A DNA stretch of 64,000 nt from Apoda limacodes (Eukaryota; Arthropoda; Insecta; Lepidoptera; Limacodidae). This document shows positions 1-10,790 of this stretch, one piece after another (positions within the stretch are counted from its first letter, which is position 1; every line of letters begins with the position of its first letter). The stretch is taken from contig OX291553.1 in NCBI GenBank assembly GCA_946406115.1, forward strand, positions 8,003,001 through 8,067,000. The letters run 5' to 3'. A program made the position numbers and the translations under genes. The notes under the pieces were generated by a model. It searched no databases. It was not told the origin of the DNA and was given only the letters and a program-made list of their open reading frames with translations.

Positions 1-425
1 GGCGAGGGATTCTTACAGCAACTCCTTGATTATACTAAAGAAGTTTGTTATAGCTAGCTATAGCTGCAGCTATGGTTCGTTTGTGGAATTCGGTTATAGT
101 TACTCCCGCGGGAATATTTGAATTTTTCATGATAAAATGTAGCATTTTTTCTTCTCCGTATCTACAACTATCTCTGTACAAAATTTCAGCTCAATTGGAT
201 GCTCCGTTGCGGCAGGATTAAGTAAAAAAACGTTATAGTTATTCCTCTAGGAACTTTTAAATTTTCCGCGATGAAAAATAACCTATTTCCTTACGGGACT
301 CAAACTATCTCCTTACCAAATTTTATCTGAATCTGAAGCGGGTCCCGATCCATCCAGTGGTTGAAGCGTGATTGAGTTACAATCAACTAAACATCCAAAC
401 TTTAGTATTTATAATTAATGTCACG
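1..425 (-). repeat. Helitron-like non-autonomous repeat, cut by window edge
   Basis: Read on the minus strand this matches the family seen at 2335-2636, 41793-42106 and 50419-50740. Shared landmarks are the 'attaattataaatact' start near 400-420, the 'ccactggatggatcggga' block near 345-365, the 'cccgcgggaata' block near 104-115, and the 'aaggagttgctgtaag' block near 12-30. The 3' end of the element lies beyond position 1. It is non-coding and degenerate. The family is assigned by similarity to better copies in this window. Confidence 0.6.
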
Positions 426-430
426 GAAAG

Positions 431-1639
431 ATTAGGTCTTTCTCAAAATACCCTCAAATAATTAATGTCAGTTGTATTAATTATTTGTCTGTGACGTGTC
501 GATAGCTCTTGCTATAAATTGATAAAATTGAAATCCGTGCGATGATAAAATAGTTTTGCTTGTAACGAAAACCTCAGGGCGATATTTTAGGAGTCTACAC
601 ACAAAGCTATAGGAATTTCATGCCCTATTTAGTAAGCGCTCTACTGGATGATTTTCCAAAAACGGTGATATACGTAAATCTTGATTTTCAATAACACATA
701 AGTTATATAAAATAGAATATAAGATTTTGCCAGCTTCATGGTTACTTTTTATTCTATGTAATAAATTATATTTTCGATAAGTAAAAAAGGACTTATGAAT
801 TAAGAAAAGAAAACCGAGAGGACAGGGAGTTTTAAAGCAAAGTTTTTTACAGGTATTTAAAAAAAAATACATTTTTTTTATTGGTGATAAGTTATGTTAT
901 TTTTCCAGTTTGGAATTTGTAATAGAACATTGGAATTTATTTTAAAATGAGAAGAACACTGCTTACTTGAGTAGGTTTCCTTATTTGCTTATTTCGTCCT
1001 GGCCGATGGCTACGGACCGCGGTGACACAGACGTCACGGCACTAGATTTAATGAAATTAAATTAATTAAATTTAAAAATTATCATGTTCTTTAACTTTTT
1101 ATTTTTTAATTAAATCTGTGATTAAATTACACATTATTGTTTTAGGTTTTAGTCAAGCCCTATATAAGTCTAGCTCAGCCCATTGCTGGATTCATATTAT
1201 TAAACGGACTTACCTTACGGTTCATCCTTAAAACTCTATTCATCGAGCTAAGTAACTTAGCTTACTTTTACGGCTCCTACAGTATTACACTAAAACAAAA
1301 TAGTCTCCTAAACCAGACAAATCGTTGAGCTTAGTAAATTCTTTTCCTTGCCATCGGAATTCAATATTCAATTTTCTGTTACTACGAGTATATTAGAAAT
1401 GTTAAGTCAATCATTCTCCTCCAAGCACAAGAAATCACTTAGCACAATATTCCCTTGCTTGGGCATGAACACTATGAAATGCGTGTGTATTCAGTCACTG
1501 GTCACCCCTTTACTGGAGATTAAAACCGTGTAGAAATACATACATACTCGTACAAGTTCTATTTTTCTTGAACCAGATTCTGAGTATTCAAATAAATAAT
1601 ATTAACATAATATTTGCAATAAAATTAATTCTGATATAG
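431..1639. other. AT-rich stretch with no recognised gene
   Basis: Short reading frames here (618-872 minus, 1348-1533 plus) have low-complexity AT-driven composition and no recognisable motif. A slightly GC-richer patch lies at 1000-1045. Nothing else stands out. Confidence 0.5.
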
Positions 1640-2169
1640 ATGTAATGAAGAGTCTTTGAGCCAGAACCTAATGTGCAGGACATGCACACTTATTACACAC
1701 AGCTTATTATGAGCACCTCCCCGTCGACCTAAAAAACGAACTCTCGGATCAGAAATTTGGTCGCCGGCTAAAAGAGCTTTTACTGACTCAATCACTGTAT
1801 TCTGTCAAAGAATACAGTGACCACGTTTGACATTTTTAATATTTGTTTGTTTTTGTTTTGACATTTTTATTGATTTTTATTTATGTTTGTTCTTGTTTTG
1901 CTTTTTTTTTGTCTTTTAATTTTTATTTATGTTTTAAATTTTGACATTTTTAAATCTTTGACTGAATATTGATTCTATTTATATGTTTATTTTTAATTGT
2001 TGACGTTTTATCTTAGAATATTTCTAAGCCTTTATTTTTCATTGCGATTTTAATTTTTATATACTTGACGATCTTTTTGTGAATTGGTTATGTATTATTA
2101 TTTTAATGACATAATGTAATTTTCGGTGAGAAATAAATGACCTACCTACATGTATTCAGAAAAAAAAAA
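1640..2169 (+). pseudogene. LINE 3' end: last codons of ORF2, 3' UTR and poly(A)
   Basis: In the frame read from 1711 to the stop at 1828-1830 the sequence gives EHLPVDLKNELSDQ, then FGRRLKELLLTQSLYSVKEY. This 'LPxxLKN...F+R+LK..L...YSV+EY' pattern is typical of the last 40 residues of Jockey/CR1-group LINE ORF2 proteins. A T-rich 3' UTR follows, with AATAAA at 2132-2137 and an A-run at 2161-2169. The coding part upstream is not recognisable, so this is a strongly 5'-truncated or decayed copy. Clade is not resolved. Confidence 0.55.
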
Positions 2170-2334
2170 GTTCAGTATTTGTGTGTAATTAACTAGAAAG
2201 AAACAAAGTTTTAATTAACTAAGTTCTGTAATCAAGGTGACGTGAGTAACTCTATTGGACGATACGAATACAATGTTTTTTTAACTCATCACCGTCTCGC
2301 CAATATGTGCGATATATGTATTTCATTAACATAA

Positions 2335-2636
2335 TCCTATACTAATTATATTAAAAAATGTGGAAGTATGTCTGTGTGGGTGGATGGATGTTTGTTACTC
2401 AGTCACACTTCAACCACTAAATAGATCGAGATAAAACTTGGCACACATATAGGTTAGGTCCTGAAATAGGACATAGGCTACTTTATACCCCAAAAAATTT
2501 AAAAGATCCCGCGGGAATAAGTAAGACTGAGCTTACTGAACTATTGCCACAGCTTTAGCTTGCCAAAGCAAACTTCATTAGGAGTTCCTCGCTGATAACC
2601 GAATTAAGGGTGGTTGGATCCGCTGGCAAAATCTAG
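2335..2636 (+). mobile_element. Helitron-like non-autonomous element, 302 bp
   Basis: The element starts TC (2335) in 'tcctatactaattat' and ends CTAG (2633-2636) in 'ctggcaaaatctag'. Host bases are A on the left and T on the right, as expected for insertion between A and T. Internal landmarks shared with the other copies are 'ggcacacatataggtta', 'ggacataggctact' and 'cccgcgggaata'. The subterminal hairpin is imperfect here (GGTGG...CCGCT). Ends and site fit Helitrons; no autonomous partner is seen. Confidence 0.65.
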
Positions 2637-2971
2637 TTATAAATAATATAATTGTTGGTGCATCTGTTTGTTGTCATGTAATTTTTAAATGACTTCACAG
2701 ATTAGAGTCACAGTATTTATTAGTTTTGTCGAGACGGTTGTTCATTTTGTACATAAGTAGCGCTGTAGTTGAGTTATTTGCAAATTTTATTAATGAACTA
2801 AAATGATTAGTAATTAAAAATATAGGCATGTTGGATAGTGCTAATAATATAATAATATTTGGACCTAATAGGTGGCGCTGAAGCAAATTTAATGTAAAGT
2901 AGTAAGGCGATGGTTTACACCTTAAGGAAGGTCCATAGCAACTAAAAAAGCGCACAGAAACTTTCTGAGTA
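2637..2971. other. Intervening AT-rich DNA, no feature seen
   Basis: The region contains a minus-strand reading frame (2695-2955) with no recognisable motif. It lies between a Helitron-like copy and the Tigger element. Confidence 0.5.
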
Positions 2972-4674
2972 CAGTAGAATCCCGATTATCCAGATCAATT
3001 AAAACCAGGGGTATTCCGTATAATCGAAAATCCGGATAACCGATTTCAAAGCAAATCAAATAATATTTAAGTTTTAATAATTTTTTATTATGTAATGGGT
3101 TTTACTTAGATAATACGATATATAAAAAACGAGCTATAACGATAGATAATGAATTACATAATACCTATGTAATTTAAAATTTTGGTTGGAAATAACTTGT
3201 TATAGATTTTTGACGTAATGAATCACATCTTTTTCTCGCACCCCTGATGCTCTTCAGTTGTAACAACTGTATGGGATCCGATTTGTCCTGTCTTTCAAAC
3301 CACTTAAAAGCAACATCTAGAGCTTCAAAAGCTTCTGCGTGAGATGGTACTTGACATACATCCCCAGTTTCAGTCTCTTCTTTATCTTCTCTCTCGTTAC
3401 TGTTTAAATCCTCAATGATTTCTTCATCAGTTAATATTTGGAATCCAGGGTCTTCACTATCGCAGTTCAGCCACTCCATAATATTCTCTTCATCGCACCC
3501 TTCACCAATGCTAAGAATTTTCATTGCTTCGGTTATTTAAAATCGTCGTGCGGTTTAATTGAAGAATCAGATAGAGTTAATTTTAATAATTTATTCCATG
3601 CCCTTTTTAATGTTTGCAATTCCACAGAATTCCACGCTTCTACCAGCATATAACAACAATATTTTAAATTAATTTCTTTAAAAAACTTTAACAACGTTTC
3701 TATTTCACTGTCGTCTGCTGATAAAAGACGACGCAGTAGCTGCTTTCTGTATAAACGTTTTAAAGTTTAAATGACACTTTGGTCCATAGGTTGCAATATC
3801 GATGTTACTTTAGGGGGCAAAAACTTAACCGTGAACTTCCCATTTTCTCGATTTAGTGTTTCAGCGGAAGGGTGCGTTGGCGCATTATCTAATAACAACA
3901 ATACATCGCCCTCTTTTCCCACGTCCTTTTGAAATTTCTTCACCTCAGGAATAAACGTATTTTCATACCAAGTAAGAAAAATACCTGTGTTCATCCACGC
4001 TTTTTGTTGGTTAGCGTAAATTAAGGGTATTTTAACATTTTTGAAACAGCGCGGATTTTTTGATTTACCAATAAGTAGCAGCGGCAATCGATGTGTTCCT
4101 TTAGCGTTTGCGCAAACCATAACTGTAACTCTGTCCTTACTCACTTTGTGTCCCGGTGCTGCATTTTCACGTCGCGATGCTAATGATCTGCTTGGTAGAG
4201 CTTTCCAATTAAGACCTGTTTCGTCCGCATTGTATACAAAATCTAAATTGAATTTCATAATGGAATTAGAATTCTTTTTAATGTCTGATATCGTAGAAGT
4301 TCCGACACCATATATTTGTGCCAACTTACTGCCAGATTCACCATTTTTTATACTCTCAATTATCTTCATTTTGTCTTTAAGAGACAACTCTACTCTTTTT
4401 CGCTTGGACATTTTAAATTTCCAACACAAAACGTAAACAAAAACAAAAGACAACCTTTCAGTTGAACGCTATCAAAGAAAATGAAACAACAACAAACACT
4501 ATCCCGCAAACAAATGAGAGCGGGAGTACACTGTCAGAGGCGGGAATAAACTTGTCGTAACATGTCTCGTTGCGCCGTCAAAACATTTTTAAATTAATAA
4601 TTAGAGCCGAGACGAATGAGTCCGGATAATCGGATGTTCGGATAATCGATGTTCGGATAATCGGGATTCTACTG
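2972..4674 (-). mobile_element. Tigger-like (pogo group) DNA transposon, decayed
   Basis: The two ends are inverted repeats beginning CAGTAGAATCCCGATTATCC. The left one starts at 2972. The right one ends at 4674 and carries three spaced copies of 'cggataatcg'. A TA dinucleotide flanks each side (2970-2971 and 4675-4676), the target duplication of Tc1/mariner/pogo elements. Between the ends lies a broken minus-strand transposase. The total of about 1.7 kb is short for an autonomous Tigger and agrees with the internal deletion seen in the protein. Confidence 0.85.
3174..4411 (-). pseudogene. Tigger/pogo-type transposase, deleted and disrupted
   Basis: The likely start is the ATG at 4409-4411 (MSKRKRVELSLKDKMKIIES), opening a CENP-B-type N-terminal helix-turn-helix. 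After about 45 residues the protein jumps directly to the catalytic core: NADETG (first Asp), LLLLDNAPTHP (second Asp) and TSILQPMDQ (third Asp), a DD34D spacing. The second DNA-binding domain and the linker are therefore missing, which I infer to be an internal deletion. A TAA at 3767-3769 interrupts the frame just after the core. The protein continues downstream (LKRLYRKQLLRRLL..., about 3540-3765). It then shifts frame and ends with an acidic C-terminal part (3174-3524) finishing near ITSYFQPKF. It cannot encode an active transposase as it stands. Confidence 0.85.
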
Positions 4675-4676
4675 TA

Positions 4677-5072
4677 CACGGAAAAAATATTTACACGCTA
4701 TACGGATAAGGAATACACTCTCGAGAGTAAAAGATGGACAGCAATATAGTTGTGTAATTGTTACAAACTCGATAGTGTAAATACGATACAGTAGACTTAC
4801 CATCTGGGAATGTTAAACCGTCAAAAGATAATCAGATAGTATGTTATTTTATAGATCTCTTTTAGAGTTACTATTTTATTCAAGGTACATCTAACCAAAT
4901 AGTTGATTGTAAATGCTATAATACAGATTGTAACTGACAACCTACCAGATTACAGGATTTAGTGTCCAGTAGTTACGCTTTTTGTCTAGAATGTTATACT
5001 TAGTAAACTGATTGTAACTGCTACTCATAGGGATTGTTCGGTTAAAGGTAGATTACCTACTACTTTTTGTTT
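4677..5072. other. Intervening DNA, no feature seen
   Basis: AT-rich, with no open frame of note and no repeat recognised within the window. Confidence 0.4.
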
Positions 5073-5140
5073 GTCGGAGCAGGATTCGATCCATGAACAC
5101 TTCAGCGGCATAGTCGGTACATATAACCACTCGACCAACA
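5073..5140 (-). other. tRNA-like sequence with A-box and B-box, probably a SINE head or tRNA relic
   Basis: On the minus strand the segment begins GTTGGTCGAGTGGTTA, resembling an RNA polymerase III A-box. About 40 bases on it carries GGATCGAATCCTG, resembling the B-box/T-arm. The cloverleaf arms do not pair well enough for me to name an isotype. A tRNA-derived SINE fragment or a decayed tRNA is more likely than a working gene. Confidence 0.4.
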
Positions 5141-5787
5141 GCGTTATTACAAGAGCTATGAAAATCGAGGTATACATGAAAAAAATGACTTAATTATAAC
5201 ATACGTCACAGCCAGGACCTAAGGACGGCCGAGGCAGAAATGAATTGTAACATTTTTTAAATAAATAACTTTTATTACATATAAAAAATACTTGGGGTTT
5301 CTTGGGTTTGTATATTTAGTTATTCAGAAACTACGCGAGCTGGGTCGATTCGGTTACCTACGTTTGCAGATTGAAAGTTAAAAAAATACCGTCAAATCTT
5401 ATGATCGCCCCCCCCTAAACTTTTGTTCTGGATCCGCCCTTGGTTACAGCACAATATCATCTTATAGAACCCTAATAAGTTGGTTCGTTAACATCGTTAT
5501 CTCTCTCCTGCTCAATAAAATGCTGTGGTTTTAACCAGTCAATTCATATCAGGTCCCTCCATCAAATGAATGATGGTAAGAAGTAGATGTCTATTATAAT
5601 TGGTTATAATATATTTCAAACATTAATAAAGGTTTTTCACAACCAACATTATGGAACCCTAATATCGTTTTTATTGCTATCTCTCTCTAATATTATAATC
5701 TCTCTCTCTCTCTGTCAAGTCGATAGTTTTCATATAATTTTTATTACTACTATTGAACTCTAAAGTAGAATGCAAACTAACCAATTA
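5141..5787. other. Intervening DNA with (CT)n microsatellite near 5700-5714
   Basis: The stretch contains a short CT-repeat run (two clusters, about 5682-5690 and 5700-5714). No gene is seen. Confidence 0.6.
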
Positions 5788-7068
5788 ATTAATTTCAATA
5801 TATTTTACTATAAAATTTAGAAAGTTTGAAGTTACAATAAACGATATCAAGAATTACTTACTAAGAAGTGTACTTTGTCATCATGCATTCAATTTTAATC
5901 TTAATTACAATATATTTTACTATTAACATTCAGAAAGTTTGAAATTACAATAAACGATATCAAGAATTACTTAATTGGGAGTGTATTTTGTCATCATACA
6001 ATGAGTTTTAATATTAATTACAATATATTTTATTATCAACATTTAGAAAGTTCGAAGTTACAATAAACGATATCAAGTATTATCTACTATGCAGTGTACT
6101 TTGTCATCATACAATTAGTTTTTATATTAATTACAATGTATTTTATTATCAACATTTAGAAAGTTTGAAGTTACAATAAACGATATCAAGAATTACTTAC
6201 TTAGGAGTGTATTTTGTCATCATACATTCAATTAAATATTAATTACAATATATTTTACTATTAACATTTAGAAAGTTTGAAAGTTAAAATAAACGATATC
6301 AAGAATTACTTAATTGGGAGTGTATTTTGTCATCAAACAATCAGTTTAAATATTAATTACAATATATTTTACTATAAAATTTAGAAAGTTTGAAGTTACA
6401 ATAAACGATATCAAGAATTACTTACTAAGAAGTGTACTTTGTCATCATGCATTCAATTTTAATCTTAATTACAATATATTTTACTATTAACATTCAGAAA
6501 GTTTGAAATTACAATAAACGATATCAAGAATTACTAAATTGGGAGTGTATTTTGTCATCATACAATGAGTTTTAATATTAATTACAGTATATTTTATTAT
6601 CAACATTTAGAAAGTTCGAAGTTACAATAAACGATATCAAGAATTACTTACTTAGGAGTGTATTTTGTCATCATACATTCATTTCAATATTAATTACAAT
6701 ATATTTTACTATTAACATTTAGAAAGTTTGAAAGTTAAAATAAACGCTATTAAGAATTACTTAATTGGGAGTGTATTTTGTCATCATACAATCAGTTTTA
6801 ATATTAATTACAATATATTTTACTATCAACATTTAGAAAGTTCGAAGTTACAATAAACGATATCAAGAATTACTTATTTAGGAGTGTATTTTGTCATCAT
6901 AAATTCAATTTAATAATAATTACAATATATTTTATTATCAACATTTAGAAAGTTTGAAGTTACAATAAACGATGTCAAGAAATACTTACTTAGGAGTGTA
7001 TTTTGTCATAATACATTCAGTTTTAATATTAATTACAATATATTTTACTGTCAACATTTAGAAAAGTT
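5788..7068. repeat. 113-bp tandem satellite, about 11 units
   Basis: The anchor 'aaacgatatcaagaatta' recurs with 'acgatatc' at about 5841, 5954, 6067, 6180, 6293, 6405, 6518, 6631, 6744, 6857 and 6969. That gives a period of 113 bp, with two units of 112. Each unit also holds 'acatttagaaagtttgaa' and 'agtgtattttgtcatcat'. Units are AT-rich and non-coding. The block starting near 5809 recurs almost exactly near 6373, an offset of 564 bp or five units, so the array has a higher-order pattern. The function is unknown. Confidence 0.92.
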
Positions 7069-8030
7069 CTTATTGCAATATATCCAATTACATTTTTCTA
7101 AACGTAGCTAGTACTGTTTGTACTGTTTGAATTTTACTTTCTTACTATAAATGCTACACAAATGCAGTTATGACTACAATTTATACTCGTTACATTCGCA
7201 GACTGTATTAAATTTTGCTTATTTTTTTCCGTGTAGAAATTACTTAGTTTTTACTTAGGAATAAGGAATTCGTACTATCTAAAAATTTTAACTTTCTTTA
7301 CCGACTTTGGAAACAATTAGGAGGCTTTTGTACTCAAAGAGCGTTGAGCATCAGGGCCGACTATTGCCTAAGCCACTTTCTCCAAGGCTGAGGCAAGCAA
7401 AGGCAAACTCAGTTAGTATGGAGTACAGCTTGGAAAAGTACATAGAAATTTAAAAAAAAGTGTGGGTCGGATCAGAGGCCCGAGGACTGGAAATCGCACA
7501 GCGGCAACTGACCCTAAACTAAGCAAGACTTGTACAACGGTTTCTAAGCTACTAATTTAAGCACCTATAATTTTGTTATACACATAATAATATAATAGAT
7601 ATATACAAAAGACCCAGTCCCAGAAAAACATAAAATTATAATGTTCCCAAAATATGTCCCTTCAAATTCTTTGACAAGCGATGCATGCGAAATAATATTG
7701 TGTTCTATAATAACGTCGTCGCTTCAAATATGATGTTATACAAAAGAATTTGTTCCGTTTGACTTGTTATCATCAAAGAGGGTGGTTTGCTTTCATATTT
7801 TTATGAACTTGAATAGAGAAAATTTATTACTTTAGGTTTGATCCTGTTTTCAAAATCAGAAAATCTCCTATTCCTGCCCTGGTAATTTTGTAACTCCAAT
7901 TGTGTATTTTAGTACCTACGCGGTAATGAAATTACAAATGGATTTAGAACATAACCCCGTTGCACTCTGGTCCAATGGCTTTCAAAAGCTTTCAATTGTA
8001 TTCAAAAAAAAATGAAACTAATTTAGTTTA
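7069..8030. other. No gene recognised
   Basis: AT-rich sequence with no supported reading frame. A segment at about 7340-7560 is more GC-rich and may be an unclassified dispersed repeat; nothing else in this window matches it. Confidence 0.4.
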
Positions 8031-8034
8031 TTAC

Positions 8035-8300
8035 AAGCTTTTATTTAGTTTGTTTTACCTGTCCCATGTCTGTAATCAAATCTTGTAAGTTAAATTTGAC
8101 CCACTTCCCGGTGTTCGATATTGAAATTGAGCATCGGTGAGACGCAGATCGGAGGATAACGCCAATATAATGATGTCATAGAGCTAGTCTGATGATGGAG
8201 CCGGAAGGTGGCTATGGCACCTCTGTAACAAAACGAGGCTACCACATCGAATCTTAAACTTTAACCAAGGTCTGATGAAATCTTGTTTGTAAAAAAAATA
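8035..8300 (+). repeat. Dispersed repeat family, copy 1 (partner 57083-57365)
   Basis: It shares ordered blocks with 57083-57365: 'acctgtccc...tgtaatcaaatctt', 'atgtcatagagct', 'tctgatgatggagccggaag', 'gacctctgt/gcacctctgt' and 'accaaggt'. Spacing and order are conserved, so the two are copies of one interspersed repeat. It is non-coding and I did not assign a class. Confidence 0.75.
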
Positions 8301-8379
8301 TTGAGAGATTTTTTTTTGCATAGTTATATCACAAACACATGTCAAGTTGTCAAACTTCGTACACGCAACATACATATAT

Positions 8380-8650
8380 ACATAACATCACGCCTGTTTC
8401 CCAGAGGGGACGGCAGAGACCAAAGACTGCCACTTGCTATCATACCTCTCTTGCCTCATCTATACGCATCAATGCTTTCATACATTTCCTACGGTTCCGA
8501 CTACCCCTGACCTGGCCTCTTCTGAGAACGTACTCAATTTGGTCTACATAATACTCCTCGAAAACACTAAATTTATTATTTTTTCTATAAATTTATTCAT
8601 CTCGATCTATTTCTGTTTCACTCCCACGTGTCGCTTATGCTTTCACTAAT
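8380..8650 (+). repeat. SINE-like lepidopteran dispersed repeat
   Basis: The segment 'catcacgcctgtttccc' followed by 'agaggggacggcagag' and 'gccacttgct' resembles a very common moth/butterfly short interspersed repeat with a 'catcacgcctgtatcccc...ggcagagg' core. It is non-coding, and short frames across it are coincidental. Identification is from memory of the family. Confidence 0.5.
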
Positions 8651-8671
8651 CAGTTAACAAATAGAAGAGGG

Positions 8672-8939
8672 GCGTTTTGTTGACAAGCATTATACGCCTT
8701 GAATGCGCTCTATCTATGCGCACATTCGATCGTTGTTGAGCAAAAATGAATGCGCTACGACGTCACTTCCGGACCGCATTCAACGCAATGGCTGCACGTG
8801 ATCGGGAGATAGAGGGGTGGATGCGCTGTCAAACGTTGTTGTCAATAGTGGACGGCTATATCGTTTGTTTGCAATTGGTAAACAGAACGATTTCAATGCC
8901 TATGCGATGGCATAGCTCTTAATGCCGTCAACAAAACGC
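8672..8939. mobile_element. MITE with GCGTTTTGTTGAC inverted ends
   Basis: The 13-bp sequence GCGTTTTGTTGAC at 8672-8684 is exactly inverted at 8927-8939. The similarity continues weakly inward ('gcattatacgcc' against 'gcattaagagctatgcc'). The interior is about 240 bp, relatively GC-rich and non-coding. No clear target duplication is visible, so the superfamily is open. Confidence 0.65.
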
Positions 8940-8940
8940 A

Positions 8941-9339
8941 GCTAAGCTACGATCTACTACAGAAACAATAGAGACCGTCTATAACTGAAATGCACCCACG
9001 GGGTCATATGTACCCTATTGTTTCATTTTGTTCAGTAACATTGTTGGTTGAATTTAGCTGAACTTGAGGACCTAGCTAAGCTTTACTCATACGAGTAACT
9101 AAAAATACGTGTTAAGTAGTCCATCGTGGGCACTTTTGCGCAGGGAGTTCTTGAAGTTGTGTTGTACCTCACAAATGACACTACGCGAGCGTTTGTCATT
9201 ACAAGGTGGTTTAATCATCAGGTGATGACATGTCCATACTATGGACAATAAAATTCTATGTCATAAGACACAAGACTAATAGTATGATCTGATTTAAAAA
9301 ATTAAATTTAATAAAATAAAAAATTAAATTAAATAAAAA
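8941..9339. other. No gene recognised
   Basis: Mixed-composition DNA followed by an A/T run (9294-9340, 'aaattaaattaaataaa' type). No supported feature. Confidence 0.4.
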
Positions 9340-9431
9340 ATTTCATTTCGATCCGTCCAGGGGCTGAAGCGTTTTGAGTAACAAACATCCAGACATTATT
9401 ACAAACTTTCACATTTATAATAATAGTAGGA
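9340..9431 (-). repeat. Fragment of Helitron-like family (5' part only)
   Basis: The minus strand reads 'cctactattattataaatg' then 'gtgaaagttt...ggatgtttgttactc...cgcttcagcccctggacgg'. This matches the 5' portion of the family at 2335-2636 and 37143-37937. The 3' portion is missing. Confidence 0.6.
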
Positions 9432-9474
9432 TTTTTTTTGTTGCAATTTTATTAACAACAAGGTTTGTGAAGGG

Positions 9475-9602
9475 CACGCTTTGTGGCGCAAGCACTTCGC
9501 GGAGCATGCTTTGTAGCGCATGGACTTCGCGGAGCATGCTTTGTAGCGCATGGACTTCGCGGAGCACGCTTTGAGGCGCAAGGAATTCGAGGAGTACACT
9601 TT
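9475..9602. repeat. 30-bp minisatellite, about four units
   Basis: The unit 'gcatgctttgtagcgcatgg' + 'acttcgcgga' recurs with few changes at about 9474, 9504, 9534 and 9564. Two central units are identical. The block is GC-rich against AT-rich surroundings. Because 30 is a multiple of three, frames run through it on both strands, but this is periodicity and not a gene. Confidence 0.85.
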
Positions 9603-10030
9603 TGAAAGCGCATATTCTGTTTTTTTTTTTTTTATTATTTTAACACCCAAGTACTTATATTATTTATACTACTAATGATTGAGGGAATCTGTAATCAACT
9701 TCGTTAATGTTGCGAAGGCACGTATGATCCTGGTTTATGAGAAAATAAGAAAATCAATTTCACTTTGAAGCCTTCGCTCTATGAGCGCACACCCTACTGA
9801 GCGTTAATTTCGGCAGCCCTTCGCCCTTTGTAGTGCTCAAGTCAAATGGAATGCCTTTTCCTTTGTTGAACTTTACGAACGAAAAGTGAATATTTTATGT
9901 AATCGAGCAAATGGTAAGTGTTTTAAGGATTTTATTGTTGCTAAGAGAATTGGATCAATTTTGTTCTTAAAACTTCCTAAACTTATTTTTGATGTGAAAC
10001 ATAGGCGCGGCACGGGTAATCAGGGTTGTT
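9603..10030. other. No gene recognised
   Basis: Starts with a T-run (9620-9633). The remainder has no supported reading frame. Confidence 0.4.
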
Positions 10031-10058
10031 AGCGTGGCGTGTGATGCGTCGCCACGCT
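10031..10058. other. Perfect 9-bp stem-loop just outside the putative transposon end
   Basis: AGCGTGGCG at 10031-10039 is inverted as CGCCACGCT at 10050-10058, with a 10-base loop. It sits 27 bp outside the left inverted repeat of the 10085-17426 element. Its role is unknown. Confidence 0.6.
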
Positions 10059-10790
10059 ATGTATACAGTCTATATCGACGGCAGAAAGCGGAAATGTCGT
10101 ATCTCGAAAATTGGTCTAAACGACTTTTTGCAATATCATTGATCACAAAAAAAAGCCGCGTCGAATGGTCGTATCGTCGTCCTACGACAAAAAAAAAAAA
10201 TGATACAGTATTGAAATTTTTCTATTTTTTGAAGTGAAAACTTCTTTAGCGGCGTTGTGCACTTTGTTTGGTATGGGTAAAAAACGATAAACTCGCGTCA
10301 GGTCACGTGTCCTGATCGTGAAAATTCGTAAGACGGATGGAGAGTAGACATCCCCCTCTCTTTCTACGGCGCGGCGAAAATTTTTGAAAAATTGCTGTAC
10401 ATAGAGAAAAAAACTTTTGAAAATAAAACAGATACGGCAAATCGTCCAGTATAAAAAATAATTACAACATTCTTTTTCTATTACTAAGATTGATTTTATA
10501 GAGATACAGCATTTCTGTCATCCGAATTTTTTTTATTGCCGGAGATACAGCAAATTAGTGTGTTACCATTGAACAGTTACAACATTTCAAACATGTAATC
10601 TGATAGCGAAAATCGTATTTACGTCATACAAATAGAGTATTGTTTTGTACACAGTGATCAATACGTCACTCTGGCCAGACCCGTCCCTTTCTCCTACCCC
10701 CTCCGTGTTCCTTAATTACGCCATTCTTAATCGAGCGACAGTGATGCGTAAGCGCTGATAATGAGTAATCATATTTGTTATTAAGAAAAA

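Noticed and set aside
5073..5140. A functional tRNA gene
   Set aside because: A-box and B-box are present, but acceptor and anticodon arms do not pair well.
5788..7068. Regularly spaced repeats suggesting a CRISPR array
   Set aside because: The whole 113-bp unit is repeated with no unique spacers; it is a tandem satellite in eukaryotic DNA.
9374..9650. Coding frames on both strands across the 30-bp repeats
   Set aside because: The 30-bp period is a multiple of three, so open frames arise by periodicity alone.
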